DNA of 64,000 bases from contig NZ_JAKFGB010000012.1 in NCBI RefSeq assembly GCF_022267515.1, positions 558,001 to 622,000 of the forward strand, in the 5' to 3' direction. Below the pieces are notes generated by a model. That model was given only the letters and a program-made list of their open reading frames with translations, was not told where the DNA came from and ran no database searches. Position numbers and translations under genes: made by a program. Below, piece after piece: positions 29,365 through 40,293 of the stretch; positions within the stretch are counted from its first letter, which is position 1; each line of letters begins with the position of its first letter. This stretch comes from Rubinisphaera margarita. Its GTDB lineage: Bacteria; Planctomycetota; Planctomycetia; Planctomycetales; Planctomycetaceae.

Positions 29365-29739
29365 CTATTCGGGCTGTTCTGGCTCGCCCTCTTTGTTTTC
29401 AGCTTCGAGCGAAATGGCTTCTGCCAGCTCGCCGAGCGACTTGTCGCGGCGATGGTCCTGAACCTGCTCTTTGTATCGCTTGATCTGGTGTTCGATCTTG
29501 TGCAGCGCCTGATCGAACGAGATCTGCGCATCTTCGCCTTCGTAGTGAGCGACAAAGTCGTGCTTGTGTTCGGCGTCGACGAGGATTTCGACTTTGACAC
29601 GGTTCCCATTGAAGTCGAACGTTACCTGAATCTGCGTGACACGCTCAAAGAAGGTCAGGAGCTTTTCAGCTTTCTCGTGAATGTAGTCCCGAACCGGTTC
29701 TCCGATACTGCCGTGTCGACACGCGATTTCAATTTGCAC
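29365..29739 (-). CDS. hpf: Ribosome hibernation promoting factor (HPF/RaiA, short form)
   Basis: A 124-residue protein with the sigma-54-modulation/S30AE fold (about residues 1-100) that binds idle ribosomes. It starts at GTG 29739 with GGAG about 9 bases upstream; the longer frame to 29808 lacks a ribosome site. The C-terminal tail is acidic (Glu-rich) and lacks the long-form dimerisation domain. Gene order hpf-ptsN-ptsH recalls the rpoN neighbourhood of proteobacteria, but rpoN is absent here. Confidence 0.85.
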   Translation of the reverse strand: MQIEIACRHGSIGEPVRDYIHEKAEKLLTFFERVTQIQVTFDFNGNRVKVEILVDAEHKHDFVAHYEGEDAQISFDQALHKIEHQIKRYKEQVQDHRRDKSLGELAEAISLEAENKEGEPEQPE

Positions 29740-29969
29740 TGCAACTACTCCAAAGGTGAATAATTCAAATCTCGCTGAACGCCCGGAAGGAATGTCACGT
29801 CCGACCACTCAGGATCCTCCGGTCGAAGCCGGATTGTCATTCAAATTTCGTGCGTCCCGCTGGCTCCGATTGTAAGCCGGGACTCCCATCCGTCAAACGA
29901 TGAATGTTGGCAATCTACAGAATCGCTTCAGGATGAACTCCTGTTGTTCCGCCTGAAACGAGGGCCGAT

Positions 29970-30698
29970 TCAGATGCCCAGTTGCGTCTCGATGGCCGTG
30001 ATCCGATCCTCAAGACGAGAGATGATCTCCTTGAGTTCGGCGAGTTCTTCTCGGAGTTCCTGCCCGCCGGACGTCTGCGGCTGCGCGGGACTGCTCTGGG
30101 GACGGGCAGGTTTCGAAGAGGCCGATGCGGACTCTTCAGGGAGATCGCTGAACTGCATCTCGCCCCGCTGTTTTTCTCCATCTGTGTACAGGGCATGGTT
30201 GACCTCGACGCCTCTTCGACCCAGATCGCCGGAGGAAGCGACGTATCCGTCCTGCATCAGCAGGCCCAGCTCTTCACGGAGTTCGTCGAGCGATTCGATG
30301 GCGGTCATCCGGCTGGCTCGACTGCGGAGTTCACCAAGTTGCTGACGCCCGCGAAGCAGAAGTTCCGCCATGATGGCCAGCTGGCCAGCATTCCATGTGG
30401 TCGCTTCGCGGAGCAGATGCCGGAACCGCTCGGTGCGTCCGCCAGCGGTCTGGACGGCGGCGATCAGGCCGCGCTGCCGCAGTCCATCCAGGACTTCTTC
30501 GAGCTCGAATTCATCGTAGTTCGTGACAGGCTCGCGATTGCTCTTCTGGTTGCATCCACTGGCAAGCGCCTTCAACGTGAGTGGGTAATACTCTGGTGTC
30601 GTTAATGATTTTTCAATAAGAACACCGAGTACGCGGCGTTCCTTTTTATTCAGAGAGCCAAGGAACTCGATCTCTCGTTCGTCGTCCTGAATCTGCAT
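29970..30698 (-). CDS. YceH/DUF480 family protein
   Basis: A 242-residue protein with two winged-helix-like repeats (about 15-180) characteristic of DUF480, including LGVLIEKSLTTPEYYPLTLKA and NQKSNREPVTNYDE. A C-terminal coiled coil (about 205-240) follows an Ala/Pro/Ser linker. ATG 30698 has a perfect GGAGGAG six bases upstream, so the longer frame to 31931 is rejected. The biochemical role of this family is not established. It is divergent from moxR. Confidence 0.88.
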   Translation of the reverse strand: MQIQDDEREIEFLGSLNKKERRVLGVLIEKSLTTPEYYPLTLKALASGCNQKSNREPVTNYDEFELEEVLDGLRQRGLIAAVQTAGGRTERFRHLLREATTWNAGQLAIMAELLLRGRQQLGELRSRASRMTAIESLDELREELGLLMQDGYVASSGDLGRRGVEVNHALYTDGEKQRGEMQFSDLPEESASASSKPARPQSSPAQPQTSGGQELREELAELKEIISRLEDRITAIETQLGI

Positions 30699-31013
30699 GA
30701 CCTGCTCCTCCGTTGCGTTGGTGTCTGGTCCGTGGTGCTTGTCGGCACACGTTGGTGTCGTTTGTAACCCATGGTGGGAAAAACAGGAACCGTGAAATGG
30801 GTCGCTGCCGAGTCCCGAAAAGAAGCGGGATCGGTAACTCCCTGGAGCCCCGCCCTCAGAAAAATCGGGGCTGACTCTTTCCGGAAGCTGGGTAAGAAGA
30901 CTAGGATTATCCGCGAGCAGTGATTGAAACGACTGGACGAAACGGGCGTGAGCCAGAATCGTCGGAACAGTCACTGCGACTGCAGGGATCGGCTTCAGCC
31001 TCTTGAGTGAGAA
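30699..31013. other. 315-bp divergent intergenic region (yceH-like / moxR)
   Basis: No gene is seen. It probably holds promoters for both directions. A 7-bp hairpin AGCCCCG/CGGGGCT (30846-30852 with 30866-30872) lies in what would be the moxR leader. Confidence 0.5.
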
Positions 31014-32940
<1,927 letters not shown>

Positions 32941-33011
32941 ATCTGGATTCAACCGGAGTGGATCAGGAACAGCAGTGGATCTGCGGAGCGAACTGGAGAA
33001 AAGCTCACTGA

Positions 33012-35438
33012 ATGTTGTCTCAGTTTTTTATTAATCCCTGGCTGGCGGCAGGCGGTGTCGCACTGGTGTCAATTCCGATCATCATTCATTTGATGAATCG
33101 CCTGCGCTACCGGACCGTTCGTTTCGCGGCGATGGAATTCCTGCTTCAGAGTCAGGAACAGAACCGTCGCAGGCTGCTGTTCGAACAGCTGTTGCTCCTG
33201 CTTCTCCGAATTCTGATCGTGCTGGCGATCGTGGCTCTGTTCGCTCGCCTTCTGCTCGATCCTTCGCAGTTATCGTTGTTGGAGAAGAATGAAACGCATC
33301 ACCTGATTGTGCTCGACGACAGTGGTTCGATGCGGGATCGCTGGGGCGAGACGACCGCTTACGGCGAGGCATTGCAAACCCTGAAGCGGCTCGTCTCGGA
33401 TCTGGCGTCTCACGGCGGCAACCACTCCGTGACGCTGATGCAGACCTCGAATCCGGATCGGACCGCGGCGAGCTTCACCAGCCGGCGTGCGGATACCTCG
33501 CTCGTTGGAGAACTGGAAGATCAGCTGGAAACGATGCAGCGGAATTGCGGATATGGATCAGCCGAATGGCGAGAGGTCTTCCCGGCTGTTGAGCGACAGC
33601 TGACGGCTAACAAGGGGGCTTTTCAGATTGTGCACGTTCTCTCCGACTTCCGGCAACAGGAATGGGGAGCATCGCCGACGTTGAAAACCGATCTCGAAAC
33701 GCTGACCGATGAGCGGATTCGCGTGCATCTCGTGCCGACCGTGCCTTCGCTGCATGGGAATCTGTCCGTCGTAAACTTTGAAGGCAGTCTCCACACGGCG
33801 GCTGTCGGCGTGCCAGTCGAACTGACTGCCGAGGTATCGAATGGAGGAGACACGGTCGTCGAGAACGTGCCTGTCCGGGTGCTTGTGAATGGGGAACCGT
33901 TGCCGCAATCGATCAGCATTCCAAGCATCGAGGCGGGAGATTCCGTCAACGAATCGTTCGAGGTCACGTTGACCTCGGCGGGCGAACATGCCATCTCCGT
34001 GCAGTTACCGGCCGACGCCCTGGAGGCGGATAACACGCGGTACGTGACGATCAACGTTCCAGAACGTCAGCGGGTGCTTATTGCGGATGGATCGGAACAG
34101 ACACGCGAAGCAGAGTACGTCGCCGATGCTCTTGCAGCCGACTCGTCCATTACCGGCTTCGAGGTTGTCATCGTTCGGCCAGACGCCTTGCGAGACCTGA
34201 ATCTCAATGAATTTACGGCGCTCTATCTGTTGAACGTGGATCGTCTCTCTCCGGACATTCTGCGATCCGTGACGGCCTACGTCGAAGCTGGCGGAGGACT
34301 TGCCTGGTTCATGGGAGATCGCGTCGATGCTTCGTTCTACAACGGGCTGAGTGACGAATCCGACGAGGACGAAGAATCCGAAGCTTCCGATGATCAGGCG
34401 GCTCTGATGGCATCCTCCATCTTTCCACTGGACATCGCCGCTTCGCCCATCGAGCTGCCGCGAGCAGACCCGACGAATCCCGGCGCAGATCTGCAACTGG
34501 CTGATCGCCCTCTGTTCGAGATTTTAAATGCCGAAGAGGGACTTCTGGCTTACTATCTGAATATCTATCGCTATGTGCCGCTGGCTGATGGCACGGTGCC
34601 GCAGTCAGTCCGCGTGTTGGGGCGGTTGCGAAATCAGGCTCCACTCTTCTTCGAAACCCGCTTTGGCCGGGGGCGGGTGTTTGTCTCGCTGACATCGGCC
34701 GGTCCGATGAGTCCTGTGCTCGAGCAACGATGGCATAACTGGCCGTTCGATATCAATGCCCCCGGTTTCACGGTCTTTCACCTCGAACTCGTCAAGTACA
34801 TCGCCAGTCGACAGGGAGCGTCCTCCACGCGGCTGGTTGGCGAAGACCTGCTGGTGGAGATCGATCCGGCGGTCGCCTATCCCGATGTCACTTTCTATCC
34901 GCCGGAAGAAACGGGGCGCAGTCCTGTCACCATGACGGCCACGGCGGAAGTCGAGAATAATGGCGAAGCGCAACAGGTGAGTCCGGAGAATGGAACGGTC
35001 CAGCTGCTGGCGCAGTTTGATCAGACACAGACGCCGGGCATCTATCGGATCAGTAAAGAGGACCTGTCCCGCGTGGCGACCACCGAACTGGTCGCGTTTA
35101 ATGTTCCGGCTGAAGAATCCGAGTTGGCTCTCTCGACGCCTGAAGCGATGCGGCGCGAACTGGCCGGCGTGGACGGAATTGTCGTCCAGGATGTCGGCGG
35201 ACTTGAAGGACTGACGCAGGACGATCCGGGACGCGAACTGCGGATGTTCCTGCTGGCCCTCCTCGTTGCCCTGTTGATTGGCGAACAGTGGCTGGCTTAT
35301 CGTCTGGGATATCACGCCCGCAATCCGAGCGCGAAGCCAGCCGGGTTGCGATCCATTCTGCGTTCTCGATACGGCCGGGGACGCGATCTTGGGCCACGAA
35401 CTCAAACGGGACGCTCCACGACGGGAGGGAGATCATGA
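33012..35438 (+). CDS. BatA-type membrane vWA protein
   Basis: An 808-residue protein. The first 80 residues match the aerotolerance (BatA) N-terminal module: two membrane helices around FINPWLAAGG and LLLLLLRILIVLAIVAL. A vWA domain follows (MIDAS DDSGS near 100), then a CARF/Ig-like middle (about 260-360). Residues 430-700 lack a clear family. A last membrane helix lies near 745-770. It overlaps the next gene by ATGA. It probably forms an envelope complex with the next vWA protein and MoxR/DUF58. Confidence 0.8.
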   Translation: MLSQFFINPWLAAGGVALVSIPIIIHLMNRLRYRTVRFAAMEFLLQSQEQNRRRLLFEQLLLLLLRILIVLAIVALFARLLLDPSQLSLLEKNETHHLIVLDDSGSMRDRWGETTAYGEALQTLKRLVSDLASHGGNHSVTLMQTSNPDRTAASFTSRRADTSLVGELEDQLETMQRNCGYGSAEWREVFPAVERQLTANKGAFQIVHVLSDFRQQEWGASPTLKTDLETLTDERIRVHLVPTVPSLHGNLSVVNFEGSLHTAAVGVPVELTAEVSNGGDTVVENVPVRVLVNGEPLPQSISIPSIEAGDSVNESFEVTLTSAGEHAISVQLPADALEADNTRYVTINVPERQRVLIADGSEQTREAEYVADALAADSSITGFEVVIVRPDALRDLNLNEFTALYLLNVDRLSPDILRSVTAYVEAGGGLAWFMGDRVDASFYNGLSDESDEDEESEASDDQAALMASSIFPLDIAASPIELPRADPTNPGADLQLADRPLFEILNAEEGLLAYYLNIYRYVPLADGTVPQSVRVLGRLRNQAPLFFETRFGRGRVFVSLTSAGPMSPVLEQRWHNWPFDINAPGFTVFHLELVKYIASRQGASSTRLVGEDLLVEIDPAVAYPDVTFYPPEETGRSPVTMTATAEVENNGEAQQVSPENGTVQLLAQFDQTQTPGIYRISKEDLSRVATTELVAFNVPAEESELALSTPEAMRRELAGVDGIVVQDVGGLEGLTQDDPGRELRMFLLALLVALLIGEQWLAYRLGYHARNPSAKPAGLRSILRSRYGRGRDLGPRTQTGRSTTGGRS

Positions 35439-37840
35439 ACGGTTTCCTGATTCTCGCACAGGAGTCGATTCGCTTCACAGAATGGAGCTGGCCAACCGGA
35501 GCGGTTGAATGGACCGTCCTGACACTGATCATCGGCGGTCTGATTGCCTGGAGCATCGAACTCTATCGTCGCGACAGCGTCGAGTTGTCGATGCCACTCC
35601 GGATACTTCTACCTGCGCTTCGCCTGCTGGCTATCGTTGGGTTGTTGATTGTCTTTCTGAATCCTCGCACACGGACGCAGACTTGGGCCGACCGCCCGTC
35701 CCGCGTGGCCGTGCTGGTCGACGTTTCCTCCTCAATGCTCAATCCGGCCGAAGATCCGCCAGACGATTCGGCGTCCGTGGACAATGTTCCGTCCCGGTTT
35801 CAGAGGGTGGTCGAGCTGATCGAGGAATCGACGTGGATCGATGAACTGCGGCAGAAGCACGAAGTCTCGATCTATTCGTTTGATGGGGCAGTCTCGAATC
35901 GGTTGACCACACTTCCGCCGTTGCCGGCGGGCGAGACACAAACCGACGAGCCGGCATCGGAGCCCGTGGTCTGGGAAGAAGCCCTGCAACCTAAGGGTAA
36001 CGAAACCCGTCTGGGGGAAGTCACGGCGCAGATTGCCCGGGAACTCAACGGACGGACGTTGGCCGGAGTCATTGTCGTCAGCGACGGAGGCAACAACGCG
36101 GGGATCGATGTCGCCAGTGCCAATGATGTCGCGAGAACGCTGCAGGTGAGAGTCGTTGCACTTGGAACTGGCGGCACGAAGGCTCCGATCAATCTGGAAT
36201 TGGTGAAAGTTGTTTCGCCGAGCGATGTTCAACTGGGCGATCCGTTTGATATCGAAGCTTATGTCCGTGCAGAAGGTCTGGCCGGCGAGCAGGTGAATGT
36301 GCAGCTGCTGACACGCGAGCCGGGGACGGAGACCGCGTTCTACCCGCTCGCAGAACAGACGGCGACCCTGCTCGAAGATGTCACACCAGTGCAGGTGACC
36401 TTTCCGGTCACGCCGACACTGGAAGGCGAATGGGAATATCAGGTAAAAGCGACGCCAGTCCGGCAGGTCCGCGAAGTGAAGGAGGCCGACAATATCCGTG
36501 TGACGGCCGTCAACGCATTTGAGCGTCCAGTCAAAGTGCTCGTTTTCGCAGGCGGCCCGACGTGGGATTACCGGTTTCTGACCGGCGTCCTCAAACGGCA
36601 TCCGGGTTTCACGGTCGATGCCTATCTGCAGTCGGGCACGGACGGCATCAGCCAGGATGTCGACAGTCTGTTGTACCGTTTCCCGACCGAACGAGCCGAA
36701 TTGTTCGAATACGATGTCGTGATCTGCTTCGACCCCAATTGGATGGACGTGCCCGACGAATCCCGTCGACTGTTCGAACAATGGGTGAGCAACGAAGGAG
36801 GCGGCGTCGTCTTCATCGCTGGAGACATCAATACCCCACTGCTGGCCAGTTCCCGCGATCAGCTGGGAATGATCATGGATCTGCATCCGGTGTTTCTGGA
36901 CACGATCCTGCCCGGCATAGATCTCATCTCGGCATCCACTCAGGTCCGGCCGTTGAATTTGACCGAAGAAGGTCGCTCCGTTCCGCTTCTCAACCTCGAC
37001 GAAGACGCCGGCAATGCCGCGAACTTCTGGGACGAATTTGCTGGGTTCTACCGCTTTTATCCAACCGCCGGCGCGAAGACCGGAGCCACGGTCTATGCCA
37101 CGGCAGGCGGCGTGGGGGATCTGACGGAATCGGAGCCCCCGATTTTCCTGGCCAGCCAGTTTTATGGACAGGGACGAACCTTCTATATCGGATCGCCGGA
37201 GTTCTATCGACTGCGGGCGGAAGATCCCGAGTTCTTTGAACGTTTCTGGACACGGATCGGACGGGAAGCGGCTCAGAATCGTCTGCGACGCAGCAACCCC
37301 CGGGGAACTCTGCTGGTCGACCAGCAGACGGTTCGACTTGGTGAAATGATCAAGGTACGGGCCCGTTTGCTCGATGCCAGCTTCGAGCCACTCAAAGTTG
37401 ACGGAGTCGATATCGAAGTCGAACGGCCGGATGGACGGCTCATCTCCCCTGCCCCGAAGCTGCGGCCCGATGCTTCCTATGCGGGAAGTTATGTGGGTGA
37501 GATTCGTGCCCAGACCGCGGGTCGTTATCAGGTGCGGTTGAGAATTCCCGGCACCGAAGACGCGATCCGCGAATCGGTGGTCGCCGAACTCCCCGACCTG
37601 GAGAATCGCGACCTGCGGCAGGACGTGCGGCAGTTGCAGATGTTGACTGCCGGGACAGGGGGCGGCTACTTCCCGTTGAGTGAAGCCAACAGCGTGTTGA
37701 GCCTTCTTCCTCAGGCCAGCGAACAGTTTCTGCTGGGCGAACAGATTCGCACGCTCTGGGATCGCGGCTGGCTGATGTACCTCATTGTGGGCCTGTTTGG
37801 TCTGGAATGGCTGATCCGTAAACTGTTACAACTCGCCTGA
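35435..37840 (+). CDS. Membrane vWA / glutamine-amidotransferase-like protein
   Basis: An 801-residue protein with membrane helices near 27-45 and 55-75, then a vWA domain (VDVSSSM MIDAS). A segment resembling the class I glutamine amidotransferase-like fold follows (from VLVFAGGPTWDYRF), and a C-terminal helix (YLIVGLFGLEWLI). ATG 35435 overlaps the preceding stop (ATGA) and follows GGGAGGGA, a very strong ribosome site. It is a common companion of BatA-type genes in planctomycetes. The biochemical role is unknown. Confidence 0.8.
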   Translation: MNGFLILAQESIRFTEWSWPTGAVEWTVLTLIIGGLIAWSIELYRRDSVELSMPLRILLPALRLLAIVGLLIVFLNPRTRTQTWADRPSRVAVLVDVSSSMLNPAEDPPDDSASVDNVPSRFQRVVELIEESTWIDELRQKHEVSIYSFDGAVSNRLTTLPPLPAGETQTDEPASEPVVWEEALQPKGNETRLGEVTAQIARELNGRTLAGVIVVSDGGNNAGIDVASANDVARTLQVRVVALGTGGTKAPINLELVKVVSPSDVQLGDPFDIEAYVRAEGLAGEQVNVQLLTREPGTETAFYPLAEQTATLLEDVTPVQVTFPVTPTLEGEWEYQVKATPVRQVREVKEADNIRVTAVNAFERPVKVLVFAGGPTWDYRFLTGVLKRHPGFTVDAYLQSGTDGISQDVDSLLYRFPTERAELFEYDVVICFDPNWMDVPDESRRLFEQWVSNEGGGVVFIAGDINTPLLASSRDQLGMIMDLHPVFLDTILPGIDLISASTQVRPLNLTEEGRSVPLLNLDEDAGNAANFWDEFAGFYRFYPTAGAKTGATVYATAGGVGDLTESEPPIFLASQFYGQGRTFYIGSPEFYRLRAEDPEFFERFWTRIGREAAQNRLRRSNPRGTLLVDQQTVRLGEMIKVRARLLDASFEPLKVDGVDIEVERPDGRLISPAPKLRPDASYAGSYVGEIRAQTAGRYQVRLRIPGTEDAIRESVVAELPDLENRDLRQDVRQLQMLTAGTGGGYFPLSEANSVLSLLPQASEQFLLGEQIRTLWDRGWLMYLIVGLFGLEWLIRKLLQLA

Positions 37841-37845
37841 CGACT

Positions 37846-40236
37846 ATGGACCCGCTTCTCCCAATACAAATTGACCAGATCCTGTCGCGGCTGCGATCTT
37901 CGATCCGTCGGTACGTTTTCATCCGCGGACTCGCCCTGGTTCTCGCGACTCTGGCTGTGCTGTTCTGGCTGACACTCAGCTTCGACACACTCTGGTTCAG
38001 TGCGACGCGACTGGAGATTCCTCGCCCGGTTCGCCTGCTGATTGTGATCGCCAGTCTGGCCCTCGTGATCGGCATCGCGTATCAGGCGTTGATCTGGCAG
38101 ATGCTCATCAAACTGAAACGCCGCGCTCTGGCGATGCTGCTGGAACGTCGCTTTCCTGAACTGCGGGATCGACTGATTACCGTGGTCGAAATGTCGGAGT
38201 CAAACGACGCCCGAAAGCCTTCGGCGCTGACGCAGTCGATGATGCAGCGAACCGTAGCCGATGCGTCCCGTCTGGTAAACTCGCTGGAGATCGACAGCGT
38301 CTTTAATTTTCGGCCGCTCCGAATCGCGGTCGTTGCGGCCACCATCGGACTGGTCTCGCTGATTACCGTCTCCGTCGCCAGCCCCTCGACAGTCTCACGC
38401 TGGTCCGACGCCTATCTCGGTCTGGAGGATGAGTACTGGGTCCGTCGAAACGGATTGGAACTTTTCGTCGTCGCGCAGCCGGGAGACCGTATTCGTAACT
38501 TCGAAGACCACACTCTCAGACATGCCACCGGGGCGGACCTGACGATCATGGCCCGCGTGCTGCCCGACAAGCTTCCGCCGGAGCAAGTCGTCGTCTCTTA
38601 TCGAACCTCAACGGGAGCTCGCGGTCGCGCCCTGATGGCTCCCGCAGGGAAAGGCGAGTTCCGTCACACTATTGGCGACCTGGTCGATGACCTTGAGTTT
38701 ACCGTGACCGGCGGAGACTTCACGACGCCTCAACCTTACAAGGTGATCGCCGTTCCCGAGCCTGCCATTTCTTCGATGAAAACGGTGTGCACGTACCCGG
38801 AATACACAGGCTGGAATCAGTCGGGTGTGGGCGACGAGCGCGAGCGACAAATCGACGCCACCGAGATTACGGTGCCGATGGAAACCGAGCTCGAGCTGAA
38901 GGCCACTTCGACCAAACCGCTGAAGATGGTTCGCATTACCGGCCGAGGCTTCGAGGTTAAGCTCGATCGTTCCGTGGAAGGGCGTTCGACCGCGGTGTGC
39001 AGTTATCTCGATGACCGGGGAATTCCGTTTCTGACCCGGCCGATTGCGGAAACGTCAGCCCCGTTCATTTCTCAGGATGGATTGAACGTCTCAGTCGGCA
39101 TGCTTGTGACTCAACGTGAAACACTCGCACCGACTCCTGAAAACGTCGAGCAGGCCAGTGGCGGTCCCGTGCAGGGTGCAGTGATTCTGCGAGAGGAGAC
39201 ACTGAGAATTCTGCTGCAGGACGAAAGCGATATCGTCAATCTGGAGCCGATCCGTCTGGTGATTCGCGGACGACGTGATGAATCGCCCCAGGTGACGACC
39301 CGTCTGGTCGGTATTGGTAAGGCGATCACCCGCAAGGCCCTGATCCCGTTTCAGGGGGAACTGAGCGATGACTATGGACTCGCTTCGACACAGTTCGAAT
39401 ATCGGATCGATCAGGCGGAAGAGACCGAGACAAGACCAACTGTCCGACAGCCGGCGAATGCTCTCGAGTTTGCGATGCGGGGCACCGCCGAACAGCCGGC
39501 GGAAAAGTTCGATGTTCTCCCGCTCGAACTGAACGTCGGGCAGGTGCTGTTTCTTAATCTGCTGGCAGCCGATGTCGACACGATTAATGGGCCGCATCTT
39601 TCCCGAAGTGAAACCTATCGATTGAAGATCGTCAGCGACGAGGAATTGCTGTCCCTGCTGCATCAGGACGAACTGAATCTCAGACGGCGATTCGAACAGC
39701 TGATCGATGAGTTGACGCGGTCCCGAGATGACTTTGCGGGCGCTGCGATTCCGCCCTCGGACGCCGAGGGGAGCTCCGAACCGCTCCCCTTGCCAGACGC
39801 CGTGCAGCGGACTCTGAATACGTTGCGGAAGGACTCAATCGAAGCCGATGCGATTCGCCTCGCGTTTGACAACATCCTGCGGGAACTAATTAATAACCGT
39901 GTCGAGACGCCCCAGATGCGGTCTCGACTTCAGGAGAAGATTATCGCACCGCTGTCGGGTCTGCTGGAGCAGGAGTTTGCTCAGGCCGAGAACAACTTCC
40001 GGCTGCTTGACTTCAGCCTGCAACAGAATACATCGACCGACGTGACCCCTGCCGTTTGTCTGGCCGACATGGATCGACTGCTGACCGGATTGCGGCAGAT
40101 TCTTGTAGAAATGCGGAAGCTGGAAAGCTTTCAGGAAGTGATCGAGCTTCTCAAGGGCATTATTGACGACCAGAAGGCCCTGCGGGAGAAGACCGAAGAA
40201 GAGCGAAAAAAGAAGCTGATCGATCTGCTCAACTGA
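37846..40236 (+). CDS. DUF4175-like membrane protein
   Basis: A 796-residue protein with three membrane helices in the first 175 residues, followed by a large beta-rich then helical domain. It starts 5 bp after the previous gene. No enzymatic motif is apparent. The arrangement next to the two vWA proteins suggests a structural part of the same envelope assembly. Confidence 0.6.
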   Translation: MDPLLPIQIDQILSRLRSSIRRYVFIRGLALVLATLAVLFWLTLSFDTLWFSATRLEIPRPVRLLIVIASLALVIGIAYQALIWQMLIKLKRRALAMLLERRFPELRDRLITVVEMSESNDARKPSALTQSMMQRTVADASRLVNSLEIDSVFNFRPLRIAVVAATIGLVSLITVSVASPSTVSRWSDAYLGLEDEYWVRRNGLELFVVAQPGDRIRNFEDHTLRHATGADLTIMARVLPDKLPPEQVVVSYRTSTGARGRALMAPAGKGEFRHTIGDLVDDLEFTVTGGDFTTPQPYKVIAVPEPAISSMKTVCTYPEYTGWNQSGVGDERERQIDATEITVPMETELELKATSTKPLKMVRITGRGFEVKLDRSVEGRSTAVCSYLDDRGIPFLTRPIAETSAPFISQDGLNVSVGMLVTQRETLAPTPENVEQASGGPVQGAVILREETLRILLQDESDIVNLEPIRLVIRGRRDESPQVTTRLVGIGKAITRKALIPFQGELSDDYGLASTQFEYRIDQAEETETRPTVRQPANALEFAMRGTAEQPAEKFDVLPLELNVGQVLFLNLLAADVDTINGPHLSRSETYRLKIVSDEELLSLLHQDELNLRRRFEQLIDELTRSRDDFAGAAIPPSDAEGSSEPLPLPDAVQRTLNTLRKDSIEADAIRLAFDNILRELINNRVETPQMRSRLQEKIIAPLSGLLEQEFAQAENNFRLLDFSLQQNTSTDVTPAVCLADMDRLLTGLRQILVEMRKLESFQEVIELLKGIIDDQKALREKTEEERKKKLIDLLN

Positions 40237-40293
40237 TCTAAAATGGATTTTCGCCATCAGCGACCGTTTCGAACCGAAAGAGGAGTGTTCACC

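Noticed and set aside
35732..36886. 384-residue minus-strand frame inside the second vWA gene
   Set aside because: The plus-strand gene has strong domain evidence and coupled starts; the antisense frame shows no domain.
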